A stretch of 5,196 nt of DNA, taken from positions 1 to 5,196 of the forward strand of contig RFIM01000318.1 in NCBI GenBank assembly GCA_003695215.1, read 5' to 3'. The stretch comes from Chloroflexota bacterium. Its GTDB lineage: Bacteria; Chloroflexota; Anaerolineae; Aggregatilineales; UBA2796. Shown here piece by piece: positions 5,011 to 5,196 of the stretch. The notes under the pieces were generated by a model that did not search any database, had not been told where the DNA came from, and was given only the letters and a program-made list of their open reading frames with translations. Each line of letters begins with the position of its first letter. Position 1 is the first letter of the stretch. The position numbers and the translations under genes are program-made.

Positions 5011-5196
5011 TTATCCTTGCTCTAGGCGGAAGCCGTGCCCGCGCACTGTGACGATATACTGATGGTCGGGCGCGTATTCGCTGATGCGGTCGCGCAGGCG
5101 CCGCACTAGAGCGTCTATGGCCTGCTCGCTGATGCCATCGCTGACGTCGTCAGGCCAGACTGCGCTGACGACGTCTTCACGCGTGCAGATGCCGCC
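5011..5196 (-). CDS. OmpR/PhoB-type winged-helix DNA-binding domain, C-terminal part only (cut by window edge)
   Basis: Only the last 61 residues are in the window, ending in TAA. They show the second half of a Trans_reg_C winged helix. TREDVVSAVWPDD corresponds to the L-x-x-x-V-W helix, EQAIDALVRRLRDRI to the recognition helix, and YIVTVRGHGFRLEQG to the C-terminal hairpin with the conserved TVRGxGFRL. Such domains usually form the output end of a two-component response regulator, but the receiver or other partner domain is off the right edge, so the sensor role is unproven. It ends at the domain with no extra tail. It lies 97 bp upstream of the methylase gene in the same orientation; joint transcription is possible but the spacer is highly structured. 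Confidence 0.85.
   Translation of the reverse strand, partial: GGICTREDVVSAVWPDDVSDGISEQAIDALVRRLRDRISEYAPDHQYIVTVRGHGFRLEQG

Noticed and set aside
3789..5196. A restriction-modification or phage-defence island around the methylase.
   Set aside because: No endonuclease, helicase, specificity subunit, integrase or repeat array is visible on either side. The neighbours are a regulator and an S1-type gene, so a defence role is unsupported within this window.

Overview
This 5.2-kb window is a compact, ordinary-looking piece of bacterial chromosome with high G+C and no mobile element, CRISPR array, tRNA or rRNA. It holds seven genes. Two are cut by the window edges: an MGMT/ATL-type gene on the left and the DNA-binding end of an OmpR-type regulator on the right. 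The zinc-binding L31, the tdk placed after rpmE, the type II thymidine kinase and the four-domain S1 protein fit a Gram-positive-like or Chloroflexota-like bacterium, with Chloroflexota the best guess. That assignment is an inference from gene content, not a database result.

The left half reads leftward (minus strand): rplU (L21), rpmA (L27), rpmE (L31), tdk (thymidine kinase), then the start of an alkyltransferase-like DNA-repair gene. A good sigma70-type promoter (TTGACT, 18 nt, TAAAAT) lies about 100 bp before rplU. A hairpin followed by six T separates rpmE from tdk, so the ribosomal genes are probably insulated from the downstream pair, or read through only partly. tdk and the repair gene overlap by one base and are probably translationally coupled.

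A divergent control region of about 280 bp separates rplU from a rightward gene for an S1-type RNA-binding protein. It contains the rplU promoter, an S1 promoter with an extended -10 (TTGACG, 18 nt, TGC-TACAAT), and three copies of an AAAGTYAAYTTTG-like motif, one of which includes a perfect 14-bp palindrome. Both divergent transcripts therefore encode translation machinery.

The right part carries a leftward gene for a CcrM/HinfI-type adenine-N6 DNA methyltransferase with a C-terminal RAMA domain. It converges on the S1 gene across a short spacer with a perfect 12-bp inverted repeat. Upstream of it, in the same orientation, is the OmpR-type regulator, separated by a 97-bp structured spacer.

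The most unusual points are: (1) the L31 protein is about twice the normal length and ends in a helix-hairpin-helix domain resembling the C-terminal domain of RNA polymerase alpha; (2) a CcrM-like methylase very close in sequence to the alphaproteobacterial cell-cycle enzyme appears with no visible restriction partner, in a neighbourhood that does not look alphaproteobacterial; (3) the divergent promoter region has a repeated, operator-like motif. I see no convincing wholly new multi-gene system.
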